The position numbers were made by a program, and so were the translations under genes. Of a stretch of DNA of 37,850 nt, positions 14,291 to 22,905 are shown one piece after another (the stretch's first letter is position 1; the number at the start of each line of letters is the position of its first letter). The notes below the pieces were generated by a model. That model was not told the origin of the DNA. It saw only the letters and a program-made list of their open reading frames with translations, and did not search any database. This DNA comes from Clostridiales bacterium (lineage in GTDB: Bacteria > Bacillota > Clostridia > Saccharofermentanales > Saccharofermentanaceae), in assembly GCA_017617525.1 (NCBI GenBank), contig JAFZWA010000012.1, forward strand, positions 1 through 37,850. The letters are read 5' to 3'.

Positions 14291-15301
14291 TCAGAAACCC
14301 TTCTTCGCGTTCTCGAGGGTGCTGATGACACGGTCGCACCACTCGTCGAAATCCTTGTCTTCGTTCTGGAATTCCGGGTGTTCAAGCACGTTCTTCACGG
14401 TCATCTTGATGCCCTCTCTTGCCGAGATCTCGCAGTGAAAATCCGGGACAAGTGCTTTTACCTTGGAATTATCGAAAACGACGGAATTGGACTTATCACC
14501 GATAAGGCTTCCGAGAAAATCGTAGGAACTCATGTCGCAGAGCGTCTGCGAAGAAACATAGTAGGGCTTGAGCTCGACACCGAGCGCTTCGGCGATCGCG
14601 CCGTAGATCTCGTTCCAGCTTACGCTCTCGTCGGTCGTGATCTGGAAAGCCTCGCCGATCGCCTTCGGATTGCCGATAAGGCCGACGTATGCCTTGGCAA
14701 AATCACTGTTATGGGTAATGGTCCAAAGAGAAGTTCCGTCACCGTGGATGATGACCGGCTTGCCTTCCTTGATGCGTTTTACGACCTGCCAGCTGCCGCC
14801 GTTTCCGTGAACGCCCAGCGGGACGCTTCTTTCGTCGTATGTGTGGCTCGGACGGACGATCGTGACCGGAAAGCCCTCGTTTTTATAGAGGTCCATGAGA
14901 AGCTTCTCGCAGGCGATCTTGTTTCTGGAATACTCCCAGTACGGATTTTCCAGCGGAGTCTCTTCCGTGATCACATATCCCTTCGGAGGCTTCTGATACG
15001 CCGATGCCGAACTGATATAAATGAACTGCTTTGTCTTATCTTTGAAAAGACGGAAGTCGCGCTCGAGCTGCTCGGGGACAAATCCGATGAACTCGCCAAC
15101 GCAGTCGAAGGTCATACCTTCCAGTTTCTTCGCCGTCTCTTCTTCGTTATTGATGTCGGCAATGATGGTCTTCACGCCGGAAGGAAGTTCACTGCTTCTG
15201 TTTCCCCTGTTGAGAAGGTAAAGGTCATGGCCCTGTTTCGCGAGAAGTCTCGTGATCGCCATGCTGATCGTGCCGGTTCCGCCGATAAATAAAATCTTCA
15301 T
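14291..15301 (-). CDS. NAD-dependent epimerase/dehydratase family protein (extended SDR)
   Basis: 336 residues with an N-terminal Rossmann motif FIGGTGTISMAITRLLAKQG (GxxGxxS) and DLYLLNRGNRS, the NADP-type acceptor region. The catalytic Tyr-Lys pair is probably in PYWEYSRNKIACEKLL (YxxxK), with a preceding ISSASAYQKPP. The form resembles CSP41-like and clostridial sugar-nucleotide epimerases; the substrate is unknown. It lies upstream of the nucleotide-sugar dehydratase on the same strand, but a 359-base gap with hairpins separates them, so they are likely separate units. The ATG at 15301 follows GAGGGATC. Confidence 0.82.
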   Translation of the reverse strand: MKILFIGGTGTISMAITRLLAKQGHDLYLLNRGNRSSELPSGVKTIIADINNEEETAKKLEGMTFDCVGEFIGFVPEQLERDFRLFKDKTKQFIYISSASAYQKPPKGYVITEETPLENPYWEYSRNKIACEKLLMDLYKNEGFPVTIVRPSHTYDERSVPLGVHGNGGSWQVVKRIKEGKPVIIHGDGTSLWTITHNSDFAKAYVGLIGNPKAIGEAFQITTDESVSWNEIYGAIAEALGVELKPYYVSSQTLCDMSSYDFLGSLIGDKSNSVVFDNSKVKALVPDFHCEISAREGIKMTVKNVLEHPEFQNEDKDFDEWCDRVISTLENAKKGF

Positions 15302-15448
15302 AGTTGATCCCTCGTATGTGTCTTTTTCATGCTTTCAAATCTGAAATACGACTTCAAATTAGCATGCGAAAAAATCGAAATCAATTGCTTCGAAACACAT
15401 AGAGCGATTTACTAAATTTTTGAATTAAATCGTTATATTTTTGATCGA

Positions 15449-15862
15449 TCAGATGTCCTTGGACAGGTAATACTTCGTGATCTTCGGGTCCTTCTTGTTT
15501 TCTCTTACAAACTCGACCTGATAGCCGAGTTTCTTATAGAACTCCGGCGCCTGGAACGCGTATGTGGAAAGGTTGATGTTGGTTAGTCCTTTTTCCTTCG
15601 CGTATTCTTCGATCTTTAAAAGGAGCTTCTTTCCGATCTGCTGACGTCTGAATTTCTCGACGACGATCAGGTCACATACGTGGACTTCCGAATAGTAAGC
15701 ACGGGCGGTGATAGCGCCCGCGATCTCGTCGCCTTCTTTTGCGATCAGATACAGGTCCTGATAGTTACAGACAACATTATTCTGCTCCGCGTATTTTTCG
15801 AACCCTTCGTCCAGAACCTTTCCGATCTGCGGGTTGATCTCATCGACAAATTCAAACTGCAT
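15449..15862 (-). CDS. GNAT family N-acetyltransferase
   Basis: 137 residues. The acetyl-CoA binding motif A is VCDLIVVEKFRRQQIGKKLL (V-x-x-x-x-R-x-x-G/I-G). The C-terminal NLSTYAFQAPEFYKKLGYQV is the typical late GNAT helix-strand with the Tyr of an F-Y-K-K-L-G-Y motif. The substrate is unknown. The ATG follows GGAG. It may be co-transcribed with the unknown gene just upstream, since 17 bases separate them. Confidence 0.88.
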   Translation of the reverse strand: MQFEFVDEINPQIGKVLDEGFEKYAEQNNVVCNYQDLYLIAKEGDEIAGAITARAYYSEVHVCDLIVVEKFRRQQIGKKLLLKIEEYAKEKGLTNINLSTYAFQAPEFYKKLGYQVEFVRENKKDPKITKYYLSKDI

Positions 15863-15879
15863 GTGATTTACTCCATTTC

Positions 15880-16359
15880 TTACTGTTGTTGTTGCTGCAT
15901 CGGTCTGATCATCAGCGGGATCTTAAATCTCGCTTCATATCCTCTTGAGTTCAGTTCCGCGATGAGGATCTGACCGATGTGGTTACCCGCAAGAAGGCAG
16001 GTCTTCACATCACCGGATGTGGCGCCGCTTGCGGGGATCTCTCTCATAAGGATCTCCTTGGCGATGTCTTTGATCTCCTGTCTTTGTACCGCGGGATCGA
16101 TCTGCTCACCGGATCTTTTCTTTGTCAGGATCGATGCTGTGACTCTCATTTTCACATCACCGAAAACGTACGGGTCATCCGGAAGCGTGCTCATAACGAC
16201 TCCCTCCGGAAGGTTGCTTTTTCTCGGTGCATGCTTCGCTGCCGCTGCCGGTGCCGGCTGAGCCGCCGCCTGCTGCTTGGCGCGTTCTCTTTCGATGTGC
16301 GCGTTTGCGGCTTCAGAACCTCTCTTCATTGCTTCTTTAAAACTATCGAATAAACCCAT
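15880..16359 (-). CDS. Conserved-looking hypothetical protein with Ala/Gln-rich linker
   Basis: 159 residues, not recognised. It starts with an amphipathic stretch MGLFDSFKEAMKRGSEAANA, then an Ala-Gln-Pro-rich linker at about 28-45, then a folded domain (PYVFGDVKMRVTASI through GHIGQ-like LLAGNHIGQILIAEL) and ends with five Gln residues. No signal peptide or membrane segment is seen. The ATG at 16359 follows AGGAG. It sits between two acetyltransferases, but gives no clue to function. The N-terminal helix followed by a low-complexity linker suggests a peripheral or scaffolding role, which is only a guess. Confidence 0.65.
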   Translation of the reverse strand: MGLFDSFKEAMKRGSEAANAHIERERAKQQAAAQPAPAAAAKHAPRKSNLPEGVVMSTLPDDPYVFGDVKMRVTASILTKKRSGEQIDPAVQRQEIKDIAKEILMREIPASGATSGDVKTCLLAGNHIGQILIAELNSRGYEARFKIPLMIRPMQQQQQ

Positions 16360-16442
16360 TTCCCTATCTCCTCTTTGTTGGATTTTATTACGTTATTCAT
16401 TTTATAGTTTTTCAAAGTCTACCGCTACCCGAAAAACAGAAA

Positions 16443-16466
16443 AATAGCGGTGGTCAAACCGCTATT
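16443..16466 (-). terminator. Terminator of the second GNAT gene
   Basis: AATAGCGGT and ACCGCTATT pair around the six-base loop GGTCAA, nine pairs. On the minus strand it is followed by TTTTCTGTTTTT. It lies 20 bases past the stop of the acetyltransferase ending at 16486. Confidence 0.85.
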
Positions 16467-16485
16467 CTTTTACTCTTTCAGCCGG

Positions 16486-17037
16486 TTACTTCAGATCCTT
16501 GTACATCAGGATCTCATCGTGATATGTGCCATCGTCGAAGCGAAGCGCGTTGTGTCTTCTTCCCGTTTCGATAAAGCCGCACTTCTTGTAAAGGCGCTGT
16601 GCCTGCTCGTTTTCCGCGACGACTTCAAGATCGCACTGTGTCCATCCTACCTGGGCAGCAAGCTCGGTCAAATAGTCGATCATGTTGCGTCCGATACCGA
16701 GGTTCCAATAATCCTTGTAAAGCGCGATCGCAAGTGAGCAACGGTGCTGGATCTTCCTCTTGGCACCGATGCCGTTGATGGCTCCGTTGCCCGCGACCTT
16801 ACCGTCTACGACAGCGACCATCATGATCGAATACGGGTCTTCCAGGATTCTTCCGAGGATCTCTTTCTCACCTTCCAAAGTGTAATTTACTTCATCCGGA
16901 TTACGAAGAAGGAAGTCCGTCTCTGCCGATGTCTTTTCGAGATACTTGATCATCTGCTCGGCATATTGTGGCGCGGTCGGCGTCAGGATACACTTTCTTC
17001 CGTCCTTCAGTGTGATTTCTCTGTCCTGAAACTTCAT
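16486..17037 (-). CDS. GNAT family N-acetyltransferase (RimJ/RimL or spermidine-type)
   Basis: 183 residues. Motif A is CSLAIALYKDYWNLGIGRNMIDYLTELA with W-N-L-G-I-G-R, a variant of the RxxGxG acetyl-CoA loop, and the C-terminal part LEVVAENEQAQRLYKKCGFIETG is typical of the family. The longer N-terminal domain (EMIKYLEKTSAETDFLLRNP) resembles the RimJ/RimL subgroup, which acetylates protein N-termini, amino acids or antibiotics. The substrate is not predictable. The ATG at 17037 has GAGGTGATC upstream. It has its own terminator. Confidence 0.88.
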   Translation of the reverse strand: MKFQDREITLKDGRKCILTPTAPQYAEQMIKYLEKTSAETDFLLRNPDEVNYTLEGEKEILGRILEDPYSIMMVAVVDGKVAGNGAINGIGAKRKIQHRCSLAIALYKDYWNLGIGRNMIDYLTELAAQVGWTQCDLEVVAENEQAQRLYKKCGFIETGRRHNALRFDDGTYHDEILMYKDLK

Positions 17038-17117
17038 AAGATCACCTCGCTGTTTTTCTGTTCTTTTCCATTATACAAAAAACTCAGCAGGCGGATTTGT
17101 CCGGGAAATATAAAGTG

Positions 17118-18107
17118 TCAGTTCTTGTTGCTCTTGTGGAGTCCGCGAAGGGCCGTGCTTAAACCACCGTACAGAAGACCCGCGATGACCCAGACGATCC
17201 AGGAGATATGCCAGCTGTCGGCGAGGAAGCTCCATCCGAGGTAGATAGCTGTCGCGACCATCCAGTACAAAGGTGTGATGGTCTGAAGGAGTGTGTTGCT
17301 CTTTTCTTCTTTGCTGTAGTCACCTTCCTGAAGGAGCTTGGAGAATCCGTCGGAAGTGATGCCCGCACGAACGATCATGAACGCGGCGATGCCGACGCAG
17401 GCTAGAAGGACACATGTCAAAGCCATAAGGAGCGGTTCGTTTTTCTCGTCGATAAAAGCACCTGTGCAGATCGCGATAACACCGACAAATACCAGGATCG
17501 AGCCCCCTGTGATCGCCTTGACAAAGCGGCTCTTGAACTTTTCGGCCTTGGATCTTACCATGCCGTCTACACCATATTCCGTATCAAAGATCTCTTTTTC
17601 GAGCCATTCCCATTTCGAAAATCCCATGCCGGCCGGAATGAAATAGATCAGGGAGATCGCGACCATCGCAAGAAGGATGATGACGCCGATCGCGCCTGCC
17701 GGGTTTTCCGCAAGCGGAAGTATGTCGGCCTTCTGAAGTGCCATGATAAGGATCAGCGGGATCGGGCAGGACAGAACGATCAGGCAGCCCGTAGCGATCT
17801 TACTCGCGAAACTCTGATTGTCGTTAAGAAAACTGTTGGCCTCCTCCATCGACACGCGGCGGACGTCTTTTCCGGAATCCTCGGAAGCCTGGTCGATCGG
17901 GCGGCTCTCTACCTCATCTTTAAGAAGGTAATCCGTACTTACGCCGAAAAGTCTGCTCATCTCGAGAATGCGCTGAAGGTCGGGGACCGACTGGGCGCTT
18001 TCCCATTTGCTGACCGACTGCCTGGAAACGCCGAGTTTTTCAGCAAGCTCTTCCTGGGACCAGCCGTTCTTTTTTCTTTCTTCCATTATCTTTTCTGCCA
18101 GGATCAT
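17118..18107 (-). CDS. XRE family regulator with membrane-spanning C-terminus
   Basis: 329 residues. Residues 1-60 are a Cro/CI-type helix-turn-helix ([28 protein letters not shown]), with YLL ending the DNA-binding domain. A linker of about 60 residues is followed by about six hydrophobic segments, including [51 protein letters not shown] and [18 protein letters not shown]. Membrane-bound XRE proteins are common in Clostridia and probably sense envelope stress or peptides, but ligands are mostly unknown. The ATG follows GAGG. Its promoter is flanked by inverted repeats that may be its own binding sites. Confidence 0.9.
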   Translation of the reverse strand: MILAEKIMEERKKNGWSQEELAEKLGVSRQSVSKWESAQSVPDLQRILEMSRLFGVSTDYLLKDEVESRPIDQASEDSGKDVRRVSMEEANSFLNDNQSFASKIATGCLIVLSCPIPLILIMALQKADILPLAENPAGAIGVIILLAMVAISLIYFIPAGMGFSKWEWLEKEIFDTEYGVDGMVRSKAEKFKSRFVKAITGGSILVFVGVIAICTGAFIDEKNEPLLMALTCVLLACVGIAAFMIVRAGITSDGFSKLLQEGDYSKEEKSNTLLQTITPLYWMVATAIYLGWSFLADSWHISWIVWVIAGLLYGGLSTALRGLHKSNKN

Positions 18108-18128
18108 TTTTCTAACCTCACTTAGCTT

Positions 18129-18134
18129 ATTATA
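18129..18134 (-). promoter_or_regulatory. Extended -10 promoter of the XRE gene
   Basis: Minus-strand TGGTATAAT, a perfect -10 box with the TG extension. No good -35 box at 17 bases; TTGAAA occurs 19 bases upstream. The start codon lies 22 bases downstream. CACTTAG (18119-18125) and CTAAGTG (18163-18169) flank it as inverted copies and could bind the XRE protein. Confidence 0.65.
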
Positions 18135-18235
18135 CCAATTCTTCGTTTTTCGTTTTCAAGACCTAAGTGCACTCGCTTGATGATCTGACTATAGCAAAGC
18201 TTGCGATTGCTCGCTATCAAGTCGGCTTGGAAATG

Positions 18236-18251
18236 TGTCAACTGACAGTTG
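18236..18251 (-). promoter_or_regulatory. Palindrome overlapping a second upstream TTGACA box
   Basis: CAACTG-A-CAGTTG at 18239-18251 is a perfect palindrome; TGTCA-AC-TGACA at 18236-18247 overlaps it. On minus it includes TTGACA (18236-18241), with a weak GATAGC 17 bases on. It lies between the TetR stop and the XRE gene and could regulate an XRE promoter or bind TetR. Confidence 0.35.
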
Positions 18252-18295
18252 CAACCGCTGAAAATCGGGGTTTACAGGTATATAGATCTTGGAAA

Positions 18296-18838
18296 TTATC
18301 GGATCGCGCCCTCGATAAATCGGTCGAACATCTCACTTAAATGATCGACTTTCACGTCTACGTCGTCCTCCATATCGTCCCAGATGTACTCCAGGAAGAA
18401 GCCGATGAAAGCGTATGTGTAGAAACGGGCGACCTCGCGGATCTTCTTTTCCGACACATCGCGACCGTCTGCCTTTTTTCTTACGTAGCTGATGAATACT
18501 TTGTCCGTGATCTCGAAGATGTAGTGCTCGAGCTGCTCACGGGAAAGGGAATCGACGATGTGGTGGATAAGTCTCGGGTTATCGTGGCACATGCGGAAAA
18601 AGATCTTGATCCTCTTCTGCCAGCCGGCATAGTCATCCTCATCCTTTCGGATGTCACGGAGCTTCATGCCGAACCACTCGTTCAGGAGCGCGTATTTATC
18701 GCAATAGTGATAATAGAACGTATTCGGGCTGATGCCGGATCTTTTGACGAGCGCGGATACGGTGATCTTATCGAACGCCATCTCTTCGAGCATCTCTTCA
18801 AAAGCGCCCATGATCGCGCCTTTGGTTAATAGTGCCAT
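18296..18838 (-). CDS. TetR/AcrR family regulator
   Basis: 180 residues. The N-terminal helix-turn-helix is FDKITVSALVKRSGISPNTFYYHYCDKYALL, the standard TetR recognition unit ending in FYYHY-x-DK. The C-terminal domain has the DNPRLIHHIVDSLSREQ helix and two pairs of aromatic helices, typical of the DhaS/RamA-like subgroup with a small ligand pocket. The ATG at 18838 has GGAGG upstream; a longer frame to 18880 covers the operator and is rejected. It is divergent from fabF, and a dyad at its promoter suggests autorepression and possible control of fabF. Ligand unknown; fatty acids are a guess from context. Confidence 0.9.
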   Translation of the reverse strand: MALLTKGAIMGAFEEMLEEMAFDKITVSALVKRSGISPNTFYYHYCDKYALLNEWFGMKLRDIRKDEDDYAGWQKRIKIFFRMCHDNPRLIHHIVDSLSREQLEHYIFEITDKVFISYVRKKADGRDVSEKKIREVARFYTYAFIGFFLEYIWDDMEDDVDVKVDHLSEMFDRFIEGAIR

Positions 18839-18850
18839 CTTTCTTCCTCC

Positions 18851-18870
18851 ACTTGTTTTCCCTGACAAGT
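18851..18870 (-). promoter_or_regulatory. Candidate TetR operator
   Basis: ACTTGT-N8-ACAAGT, a perfect six-base inverted repeat, sits between the extended -10 box and the TetR start codon. The location fits autorepression by blocking transcription just past the start point. Confidence 0.5.
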
Positions 18871-18876
18871 ATGATA
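18871..18876 (-). promoter_or_regulatory. Extended -10 of the tetR gene
   Basis: Minus-strand TGGTATCAT, with a TG extension and five of six consensus matches. No clear -35 is present. Confidence 0.45.
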
Positions 18877-19046
18877 CCACAAATTCCCTTTTCTACAGCC
18901 CTCTCTCCCCTGAAATCGCCGTATTTTTCGTGTTTTTCGAGGGTCTTTTCCGGAAAAGTTGCGCAAACGAACCGATTTGTCCTAATTTTCACAGTTTTTG
19001 AAAAAACTTCGAATTCGAACACTTCGGCTCACTTGCCCGTTCATGT

Positions 19047-19075
19047 TTGATCGGGATTTGATTACACTGGATACT
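19047..19075 (+). promoter_or_regulatory. fabF promoter
   Basis: TTGATC (19047-19052), a 17-base spacer, and GATACT (19070-19075), each matching four of six. A 12-base perfect palindrome TTCGAATTCGAA lies at 19008-19019 upstream of the -35 and could bind a regulator. No FapR-type site was recognised. Confidence 0.45.
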
Positions 19076-19115
19076 CGAAAAAAGAACTAAAAACACAGAA
19101 AAAAGAAGGTATCGC

Positions 19116-20348
19116 ATGGAAACAAGACGAGTCGTGATCACAGGTATGGGAGCAGTCACTCCGCTGGGCAACAATGTGTCCGCTTTCTGGCAGGCACTGC
19201 GTGACGGCAGAAACGGCATCGCGCCCATCACGAAGGTGGATGTTTCCGATTCCCCGATAAAGCTCGCGGGCGAAGTCAGAGGCTTCGATCCGAGAGATCA
19301 TATGGACTTCAAAGCCGCGAAAAGAATGGAGCTTTTCTCGCAGTACGCGGTCGCCGCGACAAGAGAAGCGATCCTGGATTCCGGTCTTAAGCTTGAAAAC
19401 GAGGATCCGTATCGCATGGGTGTCGTCGTCGGATGCGGCATCGGCGCCATGCAGAAGCACGAAAAAGAGATCCCGAAATTTCTGAGCGGCATGAAGACCG
19501 ACCCTCTTTATATCCCGCTCGTCATCACGAACATGGCATCGGCAAACATCGCGATCCAGTTCGGCCTGAAGGGCAAAAACATGGACATTTCCACTGCCTG
19601 CGCCACCGGCAGTCACTGCATCGGCGAGGCATATAACGCGATCCGTCTGGATGAAGCAGACGTGATCGTCGCGGGCGGTACCGAGGCCGCCATCACAAGT
19701 TCGGCGATCCGCGGTTTTTCCGCGCTGAAAGCACTATCCACCTGTCCCGATCCGGACCTGGCCAGCCGTCCCTTCGACAAAGACCGTGATGGTTTTGTCC
19801 TTGGCGAGGGCGCCGGGATCCTGATCTTGGAAGAATATTCGCATGCCGTGAAGAGGAATGCGAATATTCTGGGCGAGATCGTGGGCTATGGTGTAACCAA
19901 TGACGCTTACCATATTACTTCCCCATCCCCCGATGGTAGCGGCGCCGGCATGGCGATGAAGATCGCGATGCGGCAGGCAGATATCCACCCGACTGACATT
20001 GATTACATCAACGCCCACGGTACCTCGACTCACTTAAATGACCTTTATGAGACGCGCGCGATCAAGTACGCTCTGGATGACGCCGCGGGAAAAGTATCCA
20101 TCAACTCCACTAAGTCCATGACCGGACATCTGCTTGGAGGCGCCGGCGCGATCGAAGCGATCGTCTGCGTCTGCGCGATCAAAAATAGCTTCATCCACCT
20201 GACGAGAAACTCCGTTTCCGTCGAGGATGAACTGGATCTGGACTATACGTTCAAGGCAGGAAAAAAGCGTCATGTCCGATATGCCATGAGTAATTCTCTC
20301 GGCTTCGGCGGACACAACGCCTCACTGCTCTTTAAAGAAGCAACTTAA
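19116..20348 (+). CDS. fabF: 3-oxoacyl-ACP synthase II FabF
   Basis: Condenses malonyl-ACP with acyl-ACP to elongate fatty acids (EC 2.3.1.179). 410 residues, the usual FabF length. The catalytic triad is C162 in ISTACATGSH, H301 in INAHGTSTHLND and H338 in SMTGHLLGGAGA, with K333 in STKSM. The acyl-ACP GFGGHNAS motif closes the protein. The third-position change THLND for the usual TPLND is a small oddity. The gene is not in a fab cluster, and stands divergent from a TetR gene, so it may be a second or specialised synthase, for example in lipid remodelling. The ATG has AAGG upstream. Confidence 0.93.
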   Translation: METRRVVITGMGAVTPLGNNVSAFWQALRDGRNGIAPITKVDVSDSPIKLAGEVRGFDPRDHMDFKAAKRMELFSQYAVAATREAILDSGLKLENEDPYRMGVVVGCGIGAMQKHEKEIPKFLSGMKTDPLYIPLVITNMASANIAIQFGLKGKNMDISTACATGSHCIGEAYNAIRLDEADVIVAGGTEAAITSSAIRGFSALKALSTCPDPDLASRPFDKDRDGFVLGEGAGILILEEYSHAVKRNANILGEIVGYGVTNDAYHITSPSPDGSGAGMAMKIAMRQADIHPTDIDYINAHGTSTHLNDLYETRAIKYALDDAAGKVSINSTKSMTGHLLGGAGAIEAIVCVCAIKNSFIHLTRNSVSVEDELDLDYTFKAGKKRHVRYAMSNSLGFGGHNASLLFKEAT

Positions 20349-22759
20349 TCCTGTTTTTCGTTATCTGAATCCGGCAGGAACTCGAAAACGTCATCCTGAT
20401 TCGGAGCGAATTCCATAATGTCACTATCGTCCTCAGAATTCTCTTTCGCCGGGATCACCGTGCTGATCGCCTGGGTGACTTCTTCGTATTTTTTCATCAT
20501 GGAGTCGTGTTCTTTTCGGATCGAAACAGCATCGCTCTTATTCGCGGCCGTCTCCATTCTTGCCGCCTGATCGGAAAGCGACGACGCGCCGATCATCTTC
20601 GAAGTGCTTTTCAAGGCGTGTACGTAGATCGCGTAATCGTGCCAGTTTTCCTTGTCGTAGCTCTCCTTCAGACTCTCTGTCTTCTCTTTTCCGCCGTGGG
20701 CGTATTCGGCCAGTACGGACCTGTAGAAGGCCTCGTCATTCTGGCAGTAGAGAAGTCCCGTTCTCGGCTCGATGCCTGCGGAACGAAGGATATCGAAGTC
20801 ATTTTCGGGGAGCGCTTCCTTCGGCTCGGAAGACTCTTCCTCACGCACGCGTTCGACCTTTTCCTCCGGAAGGTACTTCATCAGCATCTTTTCAAGCGCA
20901 TAACTGTCGATCGGCTTGGTCAGATAATCCGAGAAACCTTCCGCGAGGTATTTCTCTTTCGCGCCAATGACCGCGTCGGCCGTCAGACAAACGATCGGGG
21001 AATCCTTGCTCTCGCCTTCGGAAGACTCACGGATGCGGTGCAGCGCCTCGGTACCGTCCATCTCCGGCATGCGCTGGTCCATGAGGACAACGTCATATTT
21101 CGTAGTCTCTGCCATGGCGACGGCAGCGGCGCCCGAAGTCGCCGTATCGAGTCTCATCTGAGTATTCTTCAAAAGATTGACGACAACGGTCAGGTTGATC
21201 CTCGTATCATCAACGATTAGGACTCGAGCCGTCGGCGCGCGGAAAGATTCGCGGTACGGTTTTGCCTCAAGGACATTTGCGATGAAGCGTGCCTGGAAAT
21301 CACCCATCGGGGCGTCGGATACGATCTTCTGCGGGATCCTGACCTTAAAGGAAGATCCTTTTCCGTATTCACTCTCGACCTCGATCGTACCGCCCATCAT
21401 GTCCAGAAGGCGCTTCGTGATAACAAGACCGAGTCCTGTTCCTTCGACCGTGCTGTTACGTTCCATTTCCAGACGCTCAAACTTCGTGAAAAGCTTCTCT
21501 TTATCCTCCGGACGGATACCGATACCCGTATCTTCTACGGTAATGTCCAGAAGCAGTTTCTTATCCTCCTGCTTCTCGCCGCGGATACGAAGCGTGATCG
21601 AACCTTCCTCGGTGTACTTGACCGCGTTATTCAAAAGATTCGTAAGGACCTGACGCACGCGGACTTCGTCGCCGAAAAGTTCGTCGGGAAGATCTCTGTC
21701 TACATCGACATTGAAGTCGAGGTCTTTATCCTGTGCTTTGAAAAGGATCATGTTGTTAAGATCGTTCAGAAGAGAACTCATTTGATACGGAGCACCCACC
21801 AGATCCAGTCGTCCGGCTTCGATCTTGGAAAAGTCGAGGATGTCGTTTACGATCGCCAGAAGATTGTGACCCGCGTTCTTAACATCACCCGCGTAGATAC
21901 CGATATTCTGAAGAGACTCGCGCATGCCCTGCGTGTCACCGTCCGGAAGTTCCTGCGCGCGGTGGTCTTCTCGGATGATCATCTCATTCATGCCAAGGAC
22001 CGCGTTGATCGGGGTACGAATCTCATGCGACATGTTCGCGAGGAAGTCGCTCTTCGCGTTGTTCGCGCTCTCGGCTCTGACCTTTTCTTCCAGGAGCTGT
22101 CCCTGCATCTTGATGAAAGGATGTACCGTGGCAAAAGCAAGTACCGCCGCGACCATCTGTGTCAGGATAAGGATGATCACATAGCTTACGACCGTGGAAC
22201 GTGTCTGCTCGGAAAGCTGTCCGTCGAACCATTCCACGGAAAAGTCAACGGCAACGATACCGGCGACCTGGCCGTTGGAATCAAATACCGGGCTGTAAGC
22301 ACTGTAGAATTCGCCCCACTGGTCCGTATATGGAACTTCGTCGACCGCGGCCTTTCCTCTTCCCGCACTGGCAAGCGCCTCGGTATACTCGACACTGTCG
22401 CCGTAGCTCGCGGGAGTTTCCTGGTCAAGGTCCATGGTGAAGATAAAGTCTTTTTCTCCGGCTTCTTTAATGGTGTAAACATATTCCAGTTCGACGTTAT
22501 CACGGAATACCGCAAGAGTCTTATAGACTTCGTTATATTCTTCGCTTCCGACCGTATCTTCCGTCAGGGTCTTTAAGAAATCACCGTTGACCGAACCCGA
22601 GGCACAGTTGGCGATATCAAGCATTCTCTGCTGGATCGCCTTACGGATACCAACCTTTGCGCGATATACGGAAACAGCACAAAATATGATACTGGAGATC
22701 AGAAGGATCCCCTCTACCATCAAAATGATCTTAGTGGAAAGCTTATTCCTAGACGCCAC
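20345..22759 (-). CDS. Hybrid sensor histidine kinase with receiver and Hpt domains
   Basis: 804 residues. TM1 is about 11-30, an extracytoplasmic sensor of about 155 residues follows (dCache/PDC-like, with FIFTMDLDQETPASYGD), and TM2 is about 190-212. The HisKA domain has FLANMSHEIRTPINAVLG with H245. The ATPase domain shows NLLNNAVKYT, EDTGIGI and GTGLGL. The REC domain has DVVLMDQRMPEMDG with D561, TAD and K of LTKPID. A C-terminal Hpt domain has YVHALKSTSK with H714. Start is GTG 22759 after GGGGAGG. No cognate regulator is adjacent, so the phosphorelay output is elsewhere. Its stop codon overlaps fabF's stop. Confidence 0.93.
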   Translation of the reverse strand: MASRNKLSTKIILMVEGILLISSIIFCAVSVYRAKVGIRKAIQQRMLDIANCASGSVNGDFLKTLTEDTVGSEEYNEVYKTLAVFRDNVELEYVYTIKEAGEKDFIFTMDLDQETPASYGDSVEYTEALASAGRGKAAVDEVPYTDQWGEFYSAYSPVFDSNGQVAGIVAVDFSVEWFDGQLSEQTRSTVVSYVIILILTQMVAAVLAFATVHPFIKMQGQLLEEKVRAESANNAKSDFLANMSHEIRTPINAVLGMNEMIIREDHRAQELPDGDTQGMRESLQNIGIYAGDVKNAGHNLLAIVNDILDFSKIEAGRLDLVGAPYQMSSLLNDLNNMILFKAQDKDLDFNVDVDRDLPDELFGDEVRVRQVLTNLLNNAVKYTEEGSITLRIRGEKQEDKKLLLDITVEDTGIGIRPEDKEKLFTKFERLEMERNSTVEGTGLGLVITKRLLDMMGGTIEVESEYGKGSSFKVRIPQKIVSDAPMGDFQARFIANVLEAKPYRESFRAPTARVLIVDDTRINLTVVVNLLKNTQMRLDTATSGAAAVAMAETTKYDVVLMDQRMPEMDGTEALHRIRESSEGESKDSPIVCLTADAVIGAKEKYLAEGFSDYLTKPIDSYALEKMLMKYLPEEKVERVREEESSEPKEALPENDFDILRSAGIEPRTGLLYCQNDEAFYRSVLAEYAHGGKEKTESLKESYDKENWHDYAIYVHALKSTSKMIGASSLSDQAARMETAANKSDAVSIRKEHDSMMKKYEEVTQAISTVIPAKENSEDDSDIMEFAPNQDDVFEFLPDSDNEKQD

Positions 22760-22812
22760 GAAGCGTACTCCTCCCCTGTGGAAACAGTTTACACACCCAA
22801 TGAATTACAACC

Positions 22813-22841
22813 ATAGTATCGTAAAGAGTGCCTGTTATCAA
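22813..22841 (-). promoter_or_regulatory. Promoter of the hybrid kinase gene
   Basis: Minus-strand TTGATA (22836-22841, five of six), a 17-base spacer, and TACTAT (22813-22818, four of six). It lies 54 bases upstream of the GTG. Confidence 0.5.
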
Positions 22842-22905
22842 GCCTTTGGGGGAGTTAAAGGCAATATATCAGACACTTTTGAGTGCTTCGTATTTCTCCC
22901 TTTCG

